Source: Paraburkholderia phytofirmans OLGA172
GTDB taxonomy: Bacteria > Pseudomonadota > Gammaproteobacteria > Burkholderiales > Burkholderiaceae
Direction of reading: 5' to 3'
Length of the DNA stretch: 64,000 nt
NCBI RefSeq assembly: GCF_001634365.1
Contig: NZ_CP014578.1
Coordinates: 372,001-436,000 of the forward strand
Part shown: piece after piece, positions 49,022-58,057 of the stretch
Layout of the letters: every line of letters starts with the position of its first letter
How positions within the stretch are numbered: the first letter of the stretch is position 1
Position numbers and translations under genes: made by a program
The notes under the pieces: model-generated
The model's database searches: none
Told to the model about the DNA's origin: nothing
The model's input: the letters and a program-made list of their open reading frames with translations, nothing else

Positions 49022-49666
49022 ATGACACAAAAGATCCGCGTCATTGTGGCCGACGATCACGATTGCGTTCGTGTTGGCGTGATGCGCCTGCTGCGGACGG
49101 CACCCCATATCGAGATAGTCGGCGAGGCACCTGATACCCGGGCGCTGGCCGAGTTGCTCGACACCTACGCGTGCGACGTCGTCGTGTCGGATATTGGCAT
49201 GCCGGGCATTGACGGTGCCAGCAACGTCGTGTCGTTCCTGCGTCGCCTGTTCCGGGCCCGGCCGCATCCCTGCGTCGTTGTGCTGACGATGATTTGCCAC
49301 GCGCACATGCTTTCTGGATTGTTGCACCTCGGCGTGGCCGGAATTGTGGACAAACGCGACACTGCCACGTCGTTGATCGACGCGATCGAGGCGGCGGTGA
49401 GCGGCCGTGTTTACCTATCGGATCAGGTACGCGTCGCGATAGACACATCCGACGCGCCACCGCAACCGCGCGCGGGCGTGCTGAGCGCACGCGAATGGGA
49501 GGTCTTCCAGCTGTATGTGCAGGGTCTGGCAGTCCACGAAATTGCTGCACGTCTGCAGCGCAGCGGCAAGACCATCAGCACGCAGAAGCGGAGCGCGATG
49601 CGCAAGCTCGGTCTCGAGACAGAAAACGACCTCATCGACTATGCGAGACAGATAGGGTTGGCCTGA
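49022..49666 (+). CDS. NarL/FixJ-type response regulator 3
   Basis: A 214-residue regulator. Receiver residues: DD in IVADDHDC (about 10-11), Asp in VVSDIGMPG (about 57), Thr in VVLTMIC, Lys in IVDKRDT. Helix-turn-helix: LSAREWEVFQLYV...RLQRSGKTISTQKRSAMRKLG. The start at 49022 (MTQKIRVIVADD) gives a normal N terminus. An ATG 27 codons upstream would add a Cys-rich leader foreign to the family. It is followed by a 244-base gap with a candidate regulator site, then the aquaporin and sensor genes. Confidence 0.93.
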   Translation: MTQKIRVIVADDHDCVRVGVMRLLRTAPHIEIVGEAPDTRALAELLDTYACDVVVSDIGMPGIDGASNVVSFLRRLFRARPHPCVVVLTMICHAHMLSGLLHLGVAGIVDKRDTATSLIDAIEAAVSGRVYLSDQVRVAIDTSDAPPQPRAGVLSAREWEVFQLYVQGLAVHEIAARLQRSGKTISTQKRSAMRKLGLETENDLIDYARQIGLA

Positions 49667-49704
49667 CAGTAGTGTGAGAGAACTGATCCCGACCATTCGA
49701 TTGT

Positions 49705-49720
49705 TCCTAGGACTTTAGGA
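49705..49720. promoter_or_regulatory. Candidate NarL/BvgA-type operator upstream of the aquaporin-sensor pair
   Basis: TCCTAGGACTTTAGGA is an inverted repeat (TCCTA, 6 bases, TAGGA), and the fuller TTCCTA half-site resembles the heptamers bound by BvgA-class regulators. It lies about 190 bases before the aquaporin ATG. Assigned by look and position only. Confidence 0.35.
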
Positions 49721-49910
49721 GTCTTCTGATTGGTTGGGTGACGTTGCCGCTTCATAGTTCTGAATTAGCTGAGGCTCGACTTCCAACGCCCGCTTGACGA
49801 AAGCAGTCATTTCGCCATGCAGTGCACTGCCGAGCCTGGAACATTCAGGCGGATTGTTAGCGGCTCGCGTGCGGCGCCGTCTGCCATTTGCACAAACACT
49901 GGGAGGCGGG

Positions 49911-50657
49911 ATGATAGCGCTAGGCAAGCGGTTATTGGTCGAGGGGGTCGGGACGGCCTGGGTGGTGTTCATCGGCTGCGGCAGCATCGTATTGAATACC
50001 GGCGCGGTCCAGCAAGGCTACGGCGTGCTCGAGGTGTCCATTGCGTTCGGTCTCGCGCTCGTCACGGCGAGCTACGCATTCGGCACCGTCTCCGGCGCGC
50101 ACTTCAATCCGGCAGTCACGATAGGCTTCACGGTCGCGCACCGTTTCCCGGTTCGGGATCTGCTGCCCTATATTGCCGCCCAGATTCTCGGGGCCATCGC
50201 AGCCGCTGCACTGCTCGCTTATGTCGCGAGCGGCCGCCCCGGCTTCGAACTGGCCGCGAGCGAATTCGCGGCGAACGGTTTCGGCGACCATTCTCCGGCC
50301 GACTATCAACTTCATTCCGCGCTCGTCGTCGAGCTTGCACTGTCGTTCGCTTTCGTCATGGTGAGTCTGATGGCGGCTTGCCGGCGAAGGTTGAGGCCGT
50401 TCGCGCCTCTGGTCACCGGCGCGTGTCTGATGATCGCGTACATGGTGTCGATTCCGGTTACCAACGGCTCGATCAATCCTGCGCGTTCTACCGGTCAGGC
50501 GTTGTTTGTCGGCGACTGGGCGCTCGACCAGCTTTGGCTGTTCTGGGCTGCGCCATTGCTGGGCGGTGTCGCTGCCGGTGCGCTGTTTTCATTTCTGTGC
50601 GGCAAGTCCGGCCGGCATGCTGCGTCGTTCGCTCACGGGCAGGGTGAGGTCGCGTGA
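49911..50657 (+). CDS. Aquaporin / MIP-family channel (AqpZ-like)
   Basis: A 248-residue inner-membrane channel with six spans and two NPA half-helices: HFNPAVTIGF (about 64-73) and INPARSTGQAL (about 190-200). Spacing and length fit the water-selective AqpZ group rather than the longer glycerol facilitators, but the selectivity filter was not modelled. A GGGAGG site precedes ATG 49911. The stop overlaps the GTG of the sensor kinase gene (GTGA), so channel and sensor are probably translated together. Confidence 0.9.
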   Translation: MIALGKRLLVEGVGTAWVVFIGCGSIVLNTGAVQQGYGVLEVSIAFGLALVTASYAFGTVSGAHFNPAVTIGFTVAHRFPVRDLLPYIAAQILGAIAAAALLAYVASGRPGFELAASEFAANGFGDHSPADYQLHSALVVELALSFAFVMVSLMAACRRRLRPFAPLVTGACLMIAYMVSIPVTNGSINPARSTGQALFVGDWALDQLWLFWAAPLLGGVAAGALFSFLCGKSGRHAASFAHGQGEVA

Positions 50658-53600
50658 GCGCTGCCTGGTCTTATTTCATGGTGTCCTCTATGAAACGCCC
50701 GAGCGGTGTCGTGATGAGGCAGCTACTGCGACGTGTAGTGCAGTGCCTGTTTGCAATGTTCGTGTTTGTCGTCATGCAGATGCAGCCGGCAGTAGCCCAG
50801 CCGTTCACCGGTCAATCGCATCCGTCAGTCGGCGGCGCCTTTCCTGCCACGTTGACCGTCGGCGTTCTGGCTAGCGGGTGGTTGCCTTTCGACGAGCTTC
50901 AGGACGGTCAGCTAACCGGCTTGAGTGCCGACTATCTGCGCGCACTGGTTGGGCCGAACGTCGTGATCGAGCCGAAAGTGTTTCCTGACATGCCGCAACT
51001 GCTGGCCGCGGCCTGCGCCGGCAACGTCGATCTGGTCATGAGCCTCGCTCGCACGCCCGAGCGGGAACGCTGCTTCAGCTTCACCGCGCCGTACTTTCGG
51101 GCGTCCGCAGCGGTGGCGGTGCGCCGCGACGGTGACGGGTACGCGAGCGCTGCTGAGCTTGCCGGCGCGCGCCTCGCGGTAGAGAAAGGGTTTGCGCTGG
51201 AACGCTCGTTGCGCGAGCGCTTCCCACGCGCCCAGCTTCAAACCTTCGCCAGTACGCACGCGGCGCTCCAGGCAGTCCTGCAGGGCGATGCCGACGCCTA
51301 TCTCGGCTTTACTCCCGCCGTTCAGTACGCGCTGAACACTGAGGAGTTCCGCGGACTGCGCGTCGCCTTCGAGGAAAGCGGCAGACTCGCTGACTTGCGC
51401 TTTGCCGTGCCGCGCAGCCGAGTGGCGTTGCGTAACCAGCTCGATCGCGCGCTCGCGTCAATGAATCCGGCCGACGACACGGCGATCCGCGTGCGCTGGC
51501 TATCCGGCAGCTTCGATGCACAGGCGGCGTCCACTGCACGGCGCCTCGTGCTGACGCCGCAGGAGCAAGCCTGGCTACGTTCGCTGCCGCCGTTGCAGGT
51601 GGGTTTCGATAGCGGCTGGCCGCCTTTCAGTTTTGTCGACGAGTCCGGCCATCCCGCCGGCATTGCCGCCGAATATCTGGACTATCTGAGCCGTGCGTTG
51701 GGTATCGTGTTCAACCGTGCCCACACGGCCGACTGGCCCGCGACCATCGAAGCGTTTCAGCACGGCGATCTGGCGATTCTGGCCACCTCTTCCAGTAACG
51801 ATCCACGTCTGAAGAACGCGCTGCACACCCGTGCATACGAAAGCTATCCGCTAGTGATCGTCGGGCGTGAAGACGAACCGGCCGCGCGCGCGCTCAACGA
51901 TTTCGCCTCGCGGCGGATTGTGGTCTCGTCGCATATCGCCGGCTCGATTCCGCTCGCGATCGACAGTATTCCGGCGGCCAACATCACCGTCGCGCCCAGT
52001 CTGGACGACGCCCTCAAGATGGTCGAGAACGGCCAGGCAGACGTACTGGTTGGCAACGTAGCCGCCGTTGATATCGTCCTCAAGCAACGTTACGCCGGTG
52101 TGCTCAAGATCCTCGGTACGGTCGGCGAATCCGACGCGCTCGGCTTTGCGGTGCGCTCTGATCTGAGCCCGCTCGCCGGTTTGATCGACCGTGCGTTGCT
52201 GGCCATGCCGCCGGCCGAGAAGCAGCGCATCCGGCAAAAGTGGGTGACCGGCGGTGCAGGAGAGTCGGGAACATGGAGCGTTACCGCGGTGCGTCTTCTG
52301 CCGTTGCTCATCGTCATCGGTATCGTATTGCTGGTCACGCTGCGCGCTTATCTGCTGCTGCAACGTGAAGTCAGATTGCGCAAGCAGACTGAACGCGAAC
52401 TGGCGCAACAGCTGAACTTTCAGGAAACCATGATGGAGATGGTTCCCTATCCGCTCGTCGCCAAGGATCTGGATGGGCGCTACATCGCGATTAACCGGGC
52501 GTATGAAGAAGCGTGTGGTTTGCGCCGCGAAGCCGTGATCGGGCGCACGGCCGCGGACGTAGAGGCGTGGGGCGAAGCCAACAGCCGCGTTCTGGAAGAA
52601 CTCACACGCAAGATGCTGATAGACGGCGAGCCAGCACAGGCGGAACTTCAGTTTGAACGCGGCACAGGCGACCTGCGGCACGGCCTGTTCTGGACGCGGA
52701 TCTGTCACAGCAGCGACGGCACGCCGAGCTGTGTGCTCGGAACGATGGTCGACATTACCGATATCCGGCGTGCTGAAATGCTCGCTCGCGAAACCGAGCT
52801 GCGCCTTTTCGACGTCACGCGCTCATTGCCGGCCGTCGTATTTCAACTGCGCCGCACCGCGGAAGGCGCGTATTCGTTTCCGTATATCGGCGGCGACACT
52901 CGACATCTGCTGGGTGGCGGCCGTAGCTCGTCGATGAGCCGCGAAGAAATCGATTTTGGACGCGTATGCGAAGAAGACCGACCCTTCGTGCTGGCCGAGC
53001 TGGAACGATCGGCTGGTTGCGAAGCTCCGGTGAATATGGAGTTTCGTTTCGAAGCCGAGTGTGAACTCAGGTGGGCGCGCGCGGAACTGGTGCCGCGCCG
53101 CGAGAAGGATGGCAGCGTTGTGTGGAGCGGCTATTGGGTGGACGCGAGCGTTGAGCACGCCAGGTCCGAGGAGCTCGCGCGAGCGCGCGACGCGGCCGAA
53201 GCCGCCTCGCGCGCAAAAGATGACTTCGTCGCGATGATGAGCCACGAAATCCGTACGCCGATGAACGGCGTGCTCGGCCTCGTCGAAGTGCTGGAGCGGA
53301 GCCCGCTCAATGCGGATCAAGCGGAAATGCTGAGCATGATCCACGAGTCGGCGGGTGCATTGCTCCAGATCCTGGACGATCTGCTCGACTATTCGAAGAT
53401 CGAAGCGGGACGGCTGACTATCGAAGCCGAACCCATCGACATGCGCGAGCTGGTCGACAACGCCGTCGGTTTGCTCGCGGGTCGTGCCCACGAAAAGGGG
53501 TTGAAAGTACGCGTGGACATCGCGCCCGAAGTTGCGGCTACGCTACGTGGCGACAGCGTGCGAGTGCGGCAAATTCTCTTCAATTTGCTCGGCAATGCCA

Positions 53601-55144
53601 TCAAGTTCACGCCGGAGGGCGAGGTCGACGTGCAGGTTGCGGTCGTCGATCAGACCGGCAACGCTCAGACGCTCGAGATGATGGTCGAGGACACCGGCAT
53701 CGGCATCGCACCGGAGGTGCAGGCGCGGCTGTTCGAGCCGTTCGTGCAGGCGGAGACGTCTACCACTCGCCGCTTCGGCGGTACCGGTCTTGGCCTGACG
53801 ATCTGCCGCAAGCTGATCGATCTGATGAACGGCACCCTCGAATTGCGTAGCGAACCTGGGGTCGGTACGCGTATGACCGTGCGCCTCACCATGCCTGTGG
53901 AATCGCAGCGCTATTCCGTGAGCGGCTTGCGTGGGAGGCGCGGCGTCGTGGCGACGGGTGACGCACGGGTCGCGCAGGCGCTGATGCATTTCGGTCAGGC
54001 TCTCGGGCTCGAGTTGCGCCACGTGTCGCCTGATGCAGCCGAACTTGGCGATCCAGCCGCCCTGGCGGGCGTAGATATGATTTTCGTGACTGAAGATGTG
54101 GCGCTGCCAGCGAGCGCCGAGCCCGGTTCGCGGATCATCTGCCTGACCGAGAAGCCGAAGCCGACCGGCTACCGCATCCTCGAGAACAAGGTGCGCGTCA
54201 GTATCAATCCCATCTCGTGGCGTGGCCTCGGCGCGGCGTGCGCTGCGGCGATGACGGGGCTGCCTTCGGTGGCGCCGCGTGCAGCCGGCATGCCGCGCAT
54301 GACTGAAGGCGCCAATGTGCCGCCGGACCGCGAACGGGCAATTGCCAGCGGACGGCTGATTCTGGTTGCGGAAGACCATCCGGTCAATCAGGAGCTGATC
54401 CGTCATCAACTGGCCTTGCTCGGTTTTGCCTGCGACGTGGCGAACGACGGCGTGGAGGCACTGGCCGCGCTCGAACAAACCAGCTACGGATGCCTGATCA
54501 CGGACTGCCACATGCCGAACCTGTCCGGCTACGAGCTGGCGCGGCGTATCCGGGAGCGGGAACAGAATGGCGCGCACCATCTGCCGATCCTGGGGATTAC
54601 CGCGAACACCGCGCCGGAAGACCTGAAGCTATGTCGTGACGCGGGCATGGATGACTGCCTTGTCAAGCCGACGCGGCTTGCCACGCTGCGCGACTATCTG
54701 AGCCGCTGGTTTGGCACTGACAGCGCATGGCAAGCCGTACCCGCAGACACTGTCAGCGCGCCGCCGATTGCCGGGCCGAATGCGGGCGGCGGCCCCGAGC
54801 CATTCGTTCCGGTCGACCTGGATCACATGACGCGGTTGTGGGGGAGCGAATCGACCGTGAAGGCATTGCTCGATTCGTTCGTTTCTTCTGTGCGCGAAGA
54901 CGTGCAGGCATTGTCGCCGCTACTCGAGCGCATTGAGGTCGAGCGTCTGCGCGAATGGCACCATCGCGTGGCAGGGGCGGTGAGCGTATTGCAGTATCCG
55001 CCACTGCTCAGCGCGTTGGAAGATTACCGCCGGGACATCACCGTCAAGACGCCGGAACGCTTGCGCAGCGACGGCTTGGCGTTGGCGCGCAAGTGTAATG
55101 CGATGCTGGATGGAATTGAGGAGCAGGCCGCATTGCTCGCATGA
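50654..55144 (+). CDS. BvgS/EvgS-like hybrid sensor histidine kinase
   Basis: A 1,496-residue unorthodox phosphorelay sensor. In order: signal/anchor segment (about 22-48); two periplasmic solute-binding (SBP_bac_3, venus-flytrap) domains (about 52-280 and 300-530); one transmembrane span (about 540-562); one or two PAS domains (about 580-830); HisKA with the phospho-His in MMSHEIRTPMNG (His864); HATPase (GNAIKFTPEG, DTGIGI, GGTGLGLTI); a degenerate receiver-like region (about 1090-1200); a receiver with Asp1284 in LITDCHMPN; and an HPt domain with His1437 in HHRVAGAV. The GTG start is the one coupled to the aquaporin; ATGs at 50678, 50690 and 50714 are alternatives, the last giving the neatest signal peptide. 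Its likely partners are the three regulators upstream. Confidence 0.93.
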   Translation: MSAAWSYFMVSSMKRPSGVVMRQLLRRVVQCLFAMFVFVVMQMQPAVAQPFTGQSHPSVGGAFPATLTVGVLASGWLPFDELQDGQLTGLSADYLRALVGPNVVIEPKVFPDMPQLLAAACAGNVDLVMSLARTPERERCFSFTAPYFRASAAVAVRRDGDGYASAAELAGARLAVEKGFALERSLRERFPRAQLQTFASTHAALQAVLQGDADAYLGFTPAVQYALNTEEFRGLRVAFEESGRLADLRFAVPRSRVALRNQLDRALASMNPADDTAIRVRWLSGSFDAQAASTARRLVLTPQEQAWLRSLPPLQVGFDSGWPPFSFVDESGHPAGIAAEYLDYLSRALGIVFNRAHTADWPATIEAFQHGDLAILATSSSNDPRLKNALHTRAYESYPLVIVGREDEPAARALNDFASRRIVVSSHIAGSIPLAIDSIPAANITVAPSLDDALKMVENGQADVLVGNVAAVDIVLKQRYAGVLKILGTVGESDALGFAVRSDLSPLAGLIDRALLAMPPAEKQRIRQKWVTGGAGESGTWSVTAVRLLPLLIVIGIVLLVTLRAYLLLQREVRLRKQTERELAQQLNFQETMMEMVPYPLVAKDLDGRYIAINRAYEEACGLRREAVIGRTAADVEAWGEANSRVLEELTRKMLIDGEPAQAELQFERGTGDLRHGLFWTRICHSSDGTPSCVLGTMVDITDIRRAEMLARETELRLFDVTRSLPAVVFQLRRTAEGAYSFPYIGGDTRHLLGGGRSSSMSREEIDFGRVCEEDRPFVLAELERSAGCEAPVNMEFRFEAECELRWARAELVPRREKDGSVVWSGYWVDASVEHARSEELARARDAAEAASRAKDDFVAMMSHEIRTPMNGVLGLVEVLERSPLNADQAEMLSMIHESAGALLQILDDLLDYSKIEAGRLTIEAEPIDMRELVDNAVGLLAGRAHEKGLKVRVDIAPEVAATLRGDSVRVRQILFNLLGNAIKFTPEGEVDVQVAVVDQTGNAQTLEMMVEDTGIGIAPEVQARLFEPFVQAETSTTRRFGGTGLGLTICRKLIDLMNGTLELRSEPGVGTRMTVRLTMPVESQRYSVSGLRGRRGVVATGDARVAQALMHFGQALGLELRHVSPDAAELGDPAALAGVDMIFVTEDVALPASAEPGSRIICLTEKPKPTGYRILENKVRVSINPISWRGLGAACAAAMTGLPSVAPRAAGMPRMTEGANVPPDRERAIASGRLILVAEDHPVNQELIRHQLALLGFACDVANDGVEALAALEQTSYGCLITDCHMPNLSGYELARRIREREQNGAHHLPILGITANTAPEDLKLCRDAGMDDCLVKPTRLATLRDYLSRWFGTDSAWQAVPADTVSAPPIAGPNAGGGPEPFVPVDLDHMTRLWGSESTVKALLDSFVSSVREDVQALSPLLERIEVERLREWHHRVAGAVSVLQYPPLLSALEDYRRDITVKTPERLRSDGLALARKCNAMLDGIEEQAALLA

Positions 55145-55576
55145 CGCTGCTTCGCACGTCGGCGAGGTGGGGCCGCAGCGCCTCGGCTGAGCGATCGCAT
55201 TGGCGCGCGCGAAAAAGTGAGTCTGCGCGGCGAATTGGGCGGGCGAAAAAAAACGCGGCCGAAGCCGCGTTAAAGATTTGGAGACATCCCTCGATGAAGG
55301 AGTCACTTCTCGCAGGCCGAAGCATAACCGGGATGGCGCAAAAGATTCATTACAAAATTTGAAATTAACTGTTTGCAAAATTCGATGAAAGCATCGCCCC
55401 CGCGCTGTTTCGAGAATAGTCGACGGTGAATTCTACCGACGAGTGCTGCCTGGCGAAGACCCCCTTGTCATATGGCCCCTGACGCAAACAGGTTCGAAGG
55501 ATTTGCACTAGTATGTGCTTGCTTCGCACGTGGCCGAAATGTCGGTGCGGCGGTGCATCAAAGTCCGGAGAAGACC
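55145..55576. other. Non-coding region after the sensor kinase gene
   Basis: About 430 bases. It holds the hairpin at 55244-55271 and an AT-richer part (55335-55450) that may contain the CHRD gene promoter. I see no RNA gene and no ORF with a ribosome site. Confidence 0.5.
55244..55271 (-). terminator. Strong hairpin with T run facing the minus strand
   Basis: AACGCGGC (55252-55259) pairs perfectly with GCCGCGTT (55264-55271). Eight A precede it on the plus strand (55246-55253), so read on the minus strand it is an 8-bp stem with a TTCG tetraloop closed by C-G and followed by T8. On the plus strand it could end the sensor transcript only weakly, because TTAAAG follows. No minus-strand gene is seen upstream of it. 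Confidence 0.65.
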
Positions 55577-56011
55577 ATGACCGCGCTTCGAAAACTGAAA
55601 TTCGCTGTGGTGCTGTGGGCATTGGCGTCGGGCGTCGCCTTTGCGGATAGGGTGGCGTTGAAGGCCGATCTCGAACCGTCGAGCGAAGTGCCGCCGCGCG
55701 TGAGTCACGGGCACGGCATGCTGAACGCCACGTTCGATACGTCGACCAAGGCCCTGCAATGGACGATCACCTATGAAGGGCTGAGTGGCCCGGCAACCGC
55801 CGCACATTTCCACGGTCCCGCGCCGGTCGGGCAGAACGCCAGGATCCAGGTGCCGATCGGGAAGGACGCGCTCGCGAGTCCGATCAAAGGATCGGCGGCG
55901 CTCACCGAACAGCAGGTGACGGACCTCATGGCGGGGCAGTGGTACTTCAATGTCTATACCGCGCAGAATCCAACGGGCGAGATTCGCGGGCAGGTTTTGC
56001 CGGCGAACTAA
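55577..56011 (+). CDS. Exported CHRD-domain protein
   Basis: A 144-residue protein with a signal peptide (FAVVLWALASGVAFA, cleavage near residue 23) and one CHRD domain. The chordin-like features are ADLEPSSEVPP at the start, TAAHFHGPA in the centre and TGEIRGQVLP at the end. The family occurs in bacteria as secreted, immunoglobulin-like modules of unknown role; some chordin domains bind metals or other proteins. Start 55577 has a CGGAGAAG site. Confidence 0.9.
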   Translation: MTALRKLKFAVVLWALASGVAFADRVALKADLEPSSEVPPRVSHGHGMLNATFDTSTKALQWTITYEGLSGPATAAHFHGPAPVGQNARIQVPIGKDALASPIKGSAALTEQQVTDLMAGQWYFNVYTAQNPTGEIRGQVLPAN

Positions 56012-56130
56012 GCAAGAGGAAAGCGGTGCCCGGTGGCGCGGGCGCTTTTTCAGGATTAGAAGCCGTCGTCCACCGGCGCAGCGGCGAACCCACGTACCAT
56101 GACGGGACACTATCCAGGGAGCGCGTCCCA

Positions 56131-57105
56131 ATGAGCTGGCAAAGTGCATTCGCGTGCTGGTATCTGCGCAGGCAGTTTCGACCGCAAACCCTGAAGCCGG
56201 GCGTCGATGTCGAGAGAGCGCGTGCGCTGACGGCCAAACGTGCATGGTCGCCGCGCGTGCCAGGCGGCTGGCGTCTGCGCGAATTGTACGGACCGGGCGA
56301 TCGGCCGATGCAGGGTGAGTGGATCGAGCGCGCCGATGGCGCATCGAGCTTCGCGAGCAGCTCTACCGTGCTGTATTGCCATGGCGGCGGCTACTACTTC
56401 TGTTCGCCGCGCACACATCGTTCTGTCGTATTCGGTTTGGCCACACGTGCGAATGCACCGGTCTTTTCCCTCGATTACCGGCTCGCACCGGAGCACCGTT
56501 TTCCGGCCGCACTCGACGACGCGGCCGCGGCCTACCGTCAACTGGTCGCGAATGGCACGCCGCCAGAGTCGATCGTGATCGCGGGCGATTCAGCGGGCGG
56601 TGGCCTTGCGCTCGCTGCGCTGGTCGCCTTGCGCGACGCCGGCGATCCGTTGCCCGCGGGCTGCCTGCTGTTCTCGCCGTGGACCGATCTGGCCGCGACA
56701 GGCGCCACCATCCGTACCAACGACGGACTCGATCCCATGTTCAGCGGTCCCGCTATTGGGCCGGCAGCGAGGATTTATCTCGGCGAAACGCCCGCGACGC
56801 ACCCCTACGCTTCGCCGGTCTATGCCGATCTGCACGGCTTGCCGCCGCTCTTCATCATGGCAGGCAGCACCGAGGTATTGCTCGACGATTCGCAACGCGT
56901 TGCCGACAAGGCGCGCGCGGCGGGCGTCGACTGCGAATTCGAAGTGTGGAAGAACATGCCGCACGTCTGGCCATTGTTCACACCGTTCATCCCCGAAGGC
57001 GGTCGCGCGCTCGATCGCGCCGCGGCATTCGTGCGGCGCGTGACGAGTGCAACGAGCGCGCGCGGCACGGCTGCTCAGCCATCCAGCGTGACGTCCATCG
57101 CCTGA
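56131..57105 (+). CDS. Alpha/beta-hydrolase, hormone-sensitive-lipase type esterase
   Basis: A 324-residue cytoplasmic esterase of family IV. It has the oxyanion-hole motif CHGGGYYF (about 84-91), the nucleophile elbow AGDSAGGG (Ser about 155), the acid Asp in the TEVLLDDSQ region, and the catalytic His in MPHVWPLF (about 282). Start 56131 (MSWQSAFACWY) follows a CAGGGAGCG site. The 3' end overlaps the convergent EcsC gene by 31 bases. The natural substrate is unknown. Confidence 0.92.
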   Translation: MSWQSAFACWYLRRQFRPQTLKPGVDVERARALTAKRAWSPRVPGGWRLRELYGPGDRPMQGEWIERADGASSFASSSTVLYCHGGGYYFCSPRTHRSVVFGLATRANAPVFSLDYRLAPEHRFPAALDDAAAAYRQLVANGTPPESIVIAGDSAGGGLALAALVALRDAGDPLPAGCLLFSPWTDLAATGATIRTNDGLDPMFSGPAIGPAARIYLGETPATHPYASPVYADLHGLPPLFIMAGSTEVLLDDSQRVADKARAAGVDCEFEVWKNMPHVWPLFTPFIPEGGRALDRAAAFVRRVTSATSARGTAAQPSSVTSIA

Positions 57106-57917
57106 TAGGCGGCCTCGACCGTTTCCTGGCCGTATTTCCGTTCCAGCCGCCGCACGGTGAAGTGGCCGTGCGCGACCTGCTGGAAATGATCGATGAACAC
57201 TGTATTGACCATCGCGCCGAGCACCGCGCCAATCGCCGGAATCGACTTGGCGGCGATCTGCTCGCTCACCTGCACCGAAAAGCGCGCGGCAATCGTGTTG
57301 AGCAGGCGCAGCAAGGCCGCGGAGCCATGCGCGGTGAAGCCTTTGGTCGCGATTTCGGATGAAGCCTTCGACACCGCCTGCGCCAGCGCGCCGCGCATGA
57401 TGAAGTAGCCGAAGTCGGCGTCGTCCTGGGCTTTCGAAGTGCCGCCCATGCCGAGCACCGTCAGGCATTGCAACTGCGTGTCGATCGACGTCAGATCCTC
57501 GCCCTCGCTGCGCGCGATGTCGCAGATCGAGCGAAACATCAGCGTGGTCGTGACCGGCAGCTCGACGGGCAGCGCGAACAGACCAAATGCACCGCCGGCC
57601 GCGCCGGTGGTCGCCACAGCGAACTTGTGCAGCAGGTTGCTCGGCTTGTCGGGCACGATCAGGGGGGAGGCGCCGGCCTGCCGTCCAAGCGTGCGCAGCG
57701 CAATCGAGAGGCACTTGCGCAACGCCAGCTCCGTCGCATCCGTGACCTTTTCGTTAGCAAAAGCCGGCATGCGCGAGAGCAGCTTCTCGAGCGGCGCGCC
57801 GACTATGCTGGCCAGTTTCATCGCCAGCGCGGGGCTCTCCAGTTCGTGTTTCGCGCGTCGCAGCGCGCTCACGTCGTCGTCCGATAATGATTGTGCTGCG
57901 AGCGAACTCGGCTCCAT
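57075..57917 (-). CDS. EcsC-family protein
   Basis: A 280-residue protein with the EcsC core: the Gly-rich hydrophobic stretch ATTGAAGGAFGLFALPVELPVTT (about 103-125, seen in pieces), FRSICDIARSEGEDL, and a later hydrophobic helical hairpin (AKSIPAIGAVLGAMVNTVFIDHF). EcsC takes its name from the Bacillus ecs operon, and its molecular function is unclear. It is convergent and overlapping with the esterase gene. Confidence 0.88.
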   Translation of the reverse strand: MEPSSLAAQSLSDDDVSALRRAKHELESPALAMKLASIVGAPLEKLLSRMPAFANEKVTDATELALRKCLSIALRTLGRQAGASPLIVPDKPSNLLHKFAVATTGAAGGAFGLFALPVELPVTTTLMFRSICDIARSEGEDLTSIDTQLQCLTVLGMGGTSKAQDDADFGYFIMRGALAQAVSKASSEIATKGFTAHGSAALLRLLNTIAARFSVQVSEQIAAKSIPAIGAVLGAMVNTVFIDHFQQVAHGHFTVRRLERKYGQETVEAAYQAMDVTLDG

Positions 57918-58028
57918 GTGCCTCCCTGGCGTCAGGTGTGGTCCATTCTTCAGTCGATTGCCGGCGCAGTGAACCGTACCGGCGGGTTCCAGCTTAGAGC
58001 CTCACTGCGTGCTATGATTCCCAATCGT

Positions 58029-58040
58029 TTGACTGGTCAA
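58029..58040. promoter_or_regulatory. Candidate MarR operator before the DHA2 exporter
   Basis: TTGACTGGTCAA is a perfect 5-bp inverted repeat with a 2-base centre, 17 bases before the exporter ATG, where a MarR-type repressor encoded downstream could bind. Confidence 0.45.
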
Positions 58041-58057
58041 CTGTTGCGCTATCAAAA

